Shown here: positions 63,901 to 64,000 of the stretch, piece by piece
How positions within the stretch are numbered: the stretch's first letter is position 1
Layout of the letters: every line of letters starts with the position of its first letter
Assembly: GCA_019722365.1 (NCBI GenBank)
Contig: JADFUC010000983.1
Coordinates: 186,001 to 250,000, forward strand
DNA length: 64,000 nucleotides
Direction of reading: 5' to 3'
Source of the DNA: Lithospermum erythrorhizon
Taxonomy: Eukaryota; Streptophyta; Magnoliopsida; Boraginales; Boraginaceae
The notes under the pieces: model-generated
Told to the model about the DNA's origin: nothing
Seen by the model: the letters and a program-made list of their open reading frames with translations, nothing else
The model's database searches: none
Translations under genes and position numbers: made by a program

Positions 63901-64000
63901 TCTGTTGGTAGTTTACTGAAGCTGATTGGTTCTTTATGCACTCTTCTTATATTACTGGAGGCTCCGGATACTAGTGACATGCCGGCAGCCTGTTTTCTGT
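63901..64000. other. Window end, intronic or repeat DNA
   Basis: No exon of the minus-strand gene can be fixed here. The sequence has stops in all likely frames. Confidence 0.3.

Overview
The window is nuclear DNA of a flowering plant. The genes have many short exons with GT/AG borders and AT-rich introns, and the families present (chloroplast cystathionine gamma-synthase with an MTO1 region, PHO1-type SPX/EXS exporters, a multi-KH RNA-binding protein) together with CACTA, Stowaway-like, hAT-like, LINE and SINE-like repeats are typical of a eudicot. I think an asterid is likely, but the sequence alone does not fix the species. Most of the window is AT-rich intergenic or repeat DNA.

Layout. 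(1) 1-2913, plus: the 3' part of a multi-KH-domain protein gene. (2) 2914-10483: intergenic, with Stowaway-like elements and a decayed ~90-bp tandem array at about 7.9-9.45 kb. (3) 10484-16068: a degraded CACTA transposon with both ends still visible and TNP2-type coding relics. (4) 16069-19560: intergenic. (5) 19632-25115, plus: a cystathionine gamma-synthase gene in 11 exons. Its exon 1 carries the nascent-peptide regulatory MTO1 region and then an in-frame TAG. (6) 25519-33560, minus: PHO1-like copy 1, a pseudogene. Its first intron has grown by about 4 kb and contains a long AAT/TTA microsatellite. (7) 33561-37260: intergenic with a hAT-like element and tRNA-derived SINE-like pieces. (8) 37262-44148, plus: a broken L1-type LINE with an LTR-like stretch inside it. 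(9) 44487-48558, minus: PHO1-like copy 2, nearly intact but with a frame break in exon 7. (10) 48559-62588: gene-poor, with MITEs, diverged tandem repeats and an LTR-like segment. (11) 62589-63741, minus: the last three exons of an unrecognised Ser-rich protein.

The genes do not form a pathway. CGS makes cystathionine for methionine synthesis in plastids; PHO1-family proteins move phosphate across membranes; KH proteins bind RNA. The most striking observations are the interrupted CGS reading frame just after a variant MTO1 arrest motif, and a tandem PHO1-like pair in which each copy is broken at a different exon. The pair also serves as an internal control: an empty site in copy 2 dates a hAT-like MITE in copy 1 to after the duplication. 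Exon borders were placed by eye from splice consensus, codon phase and family conservation.
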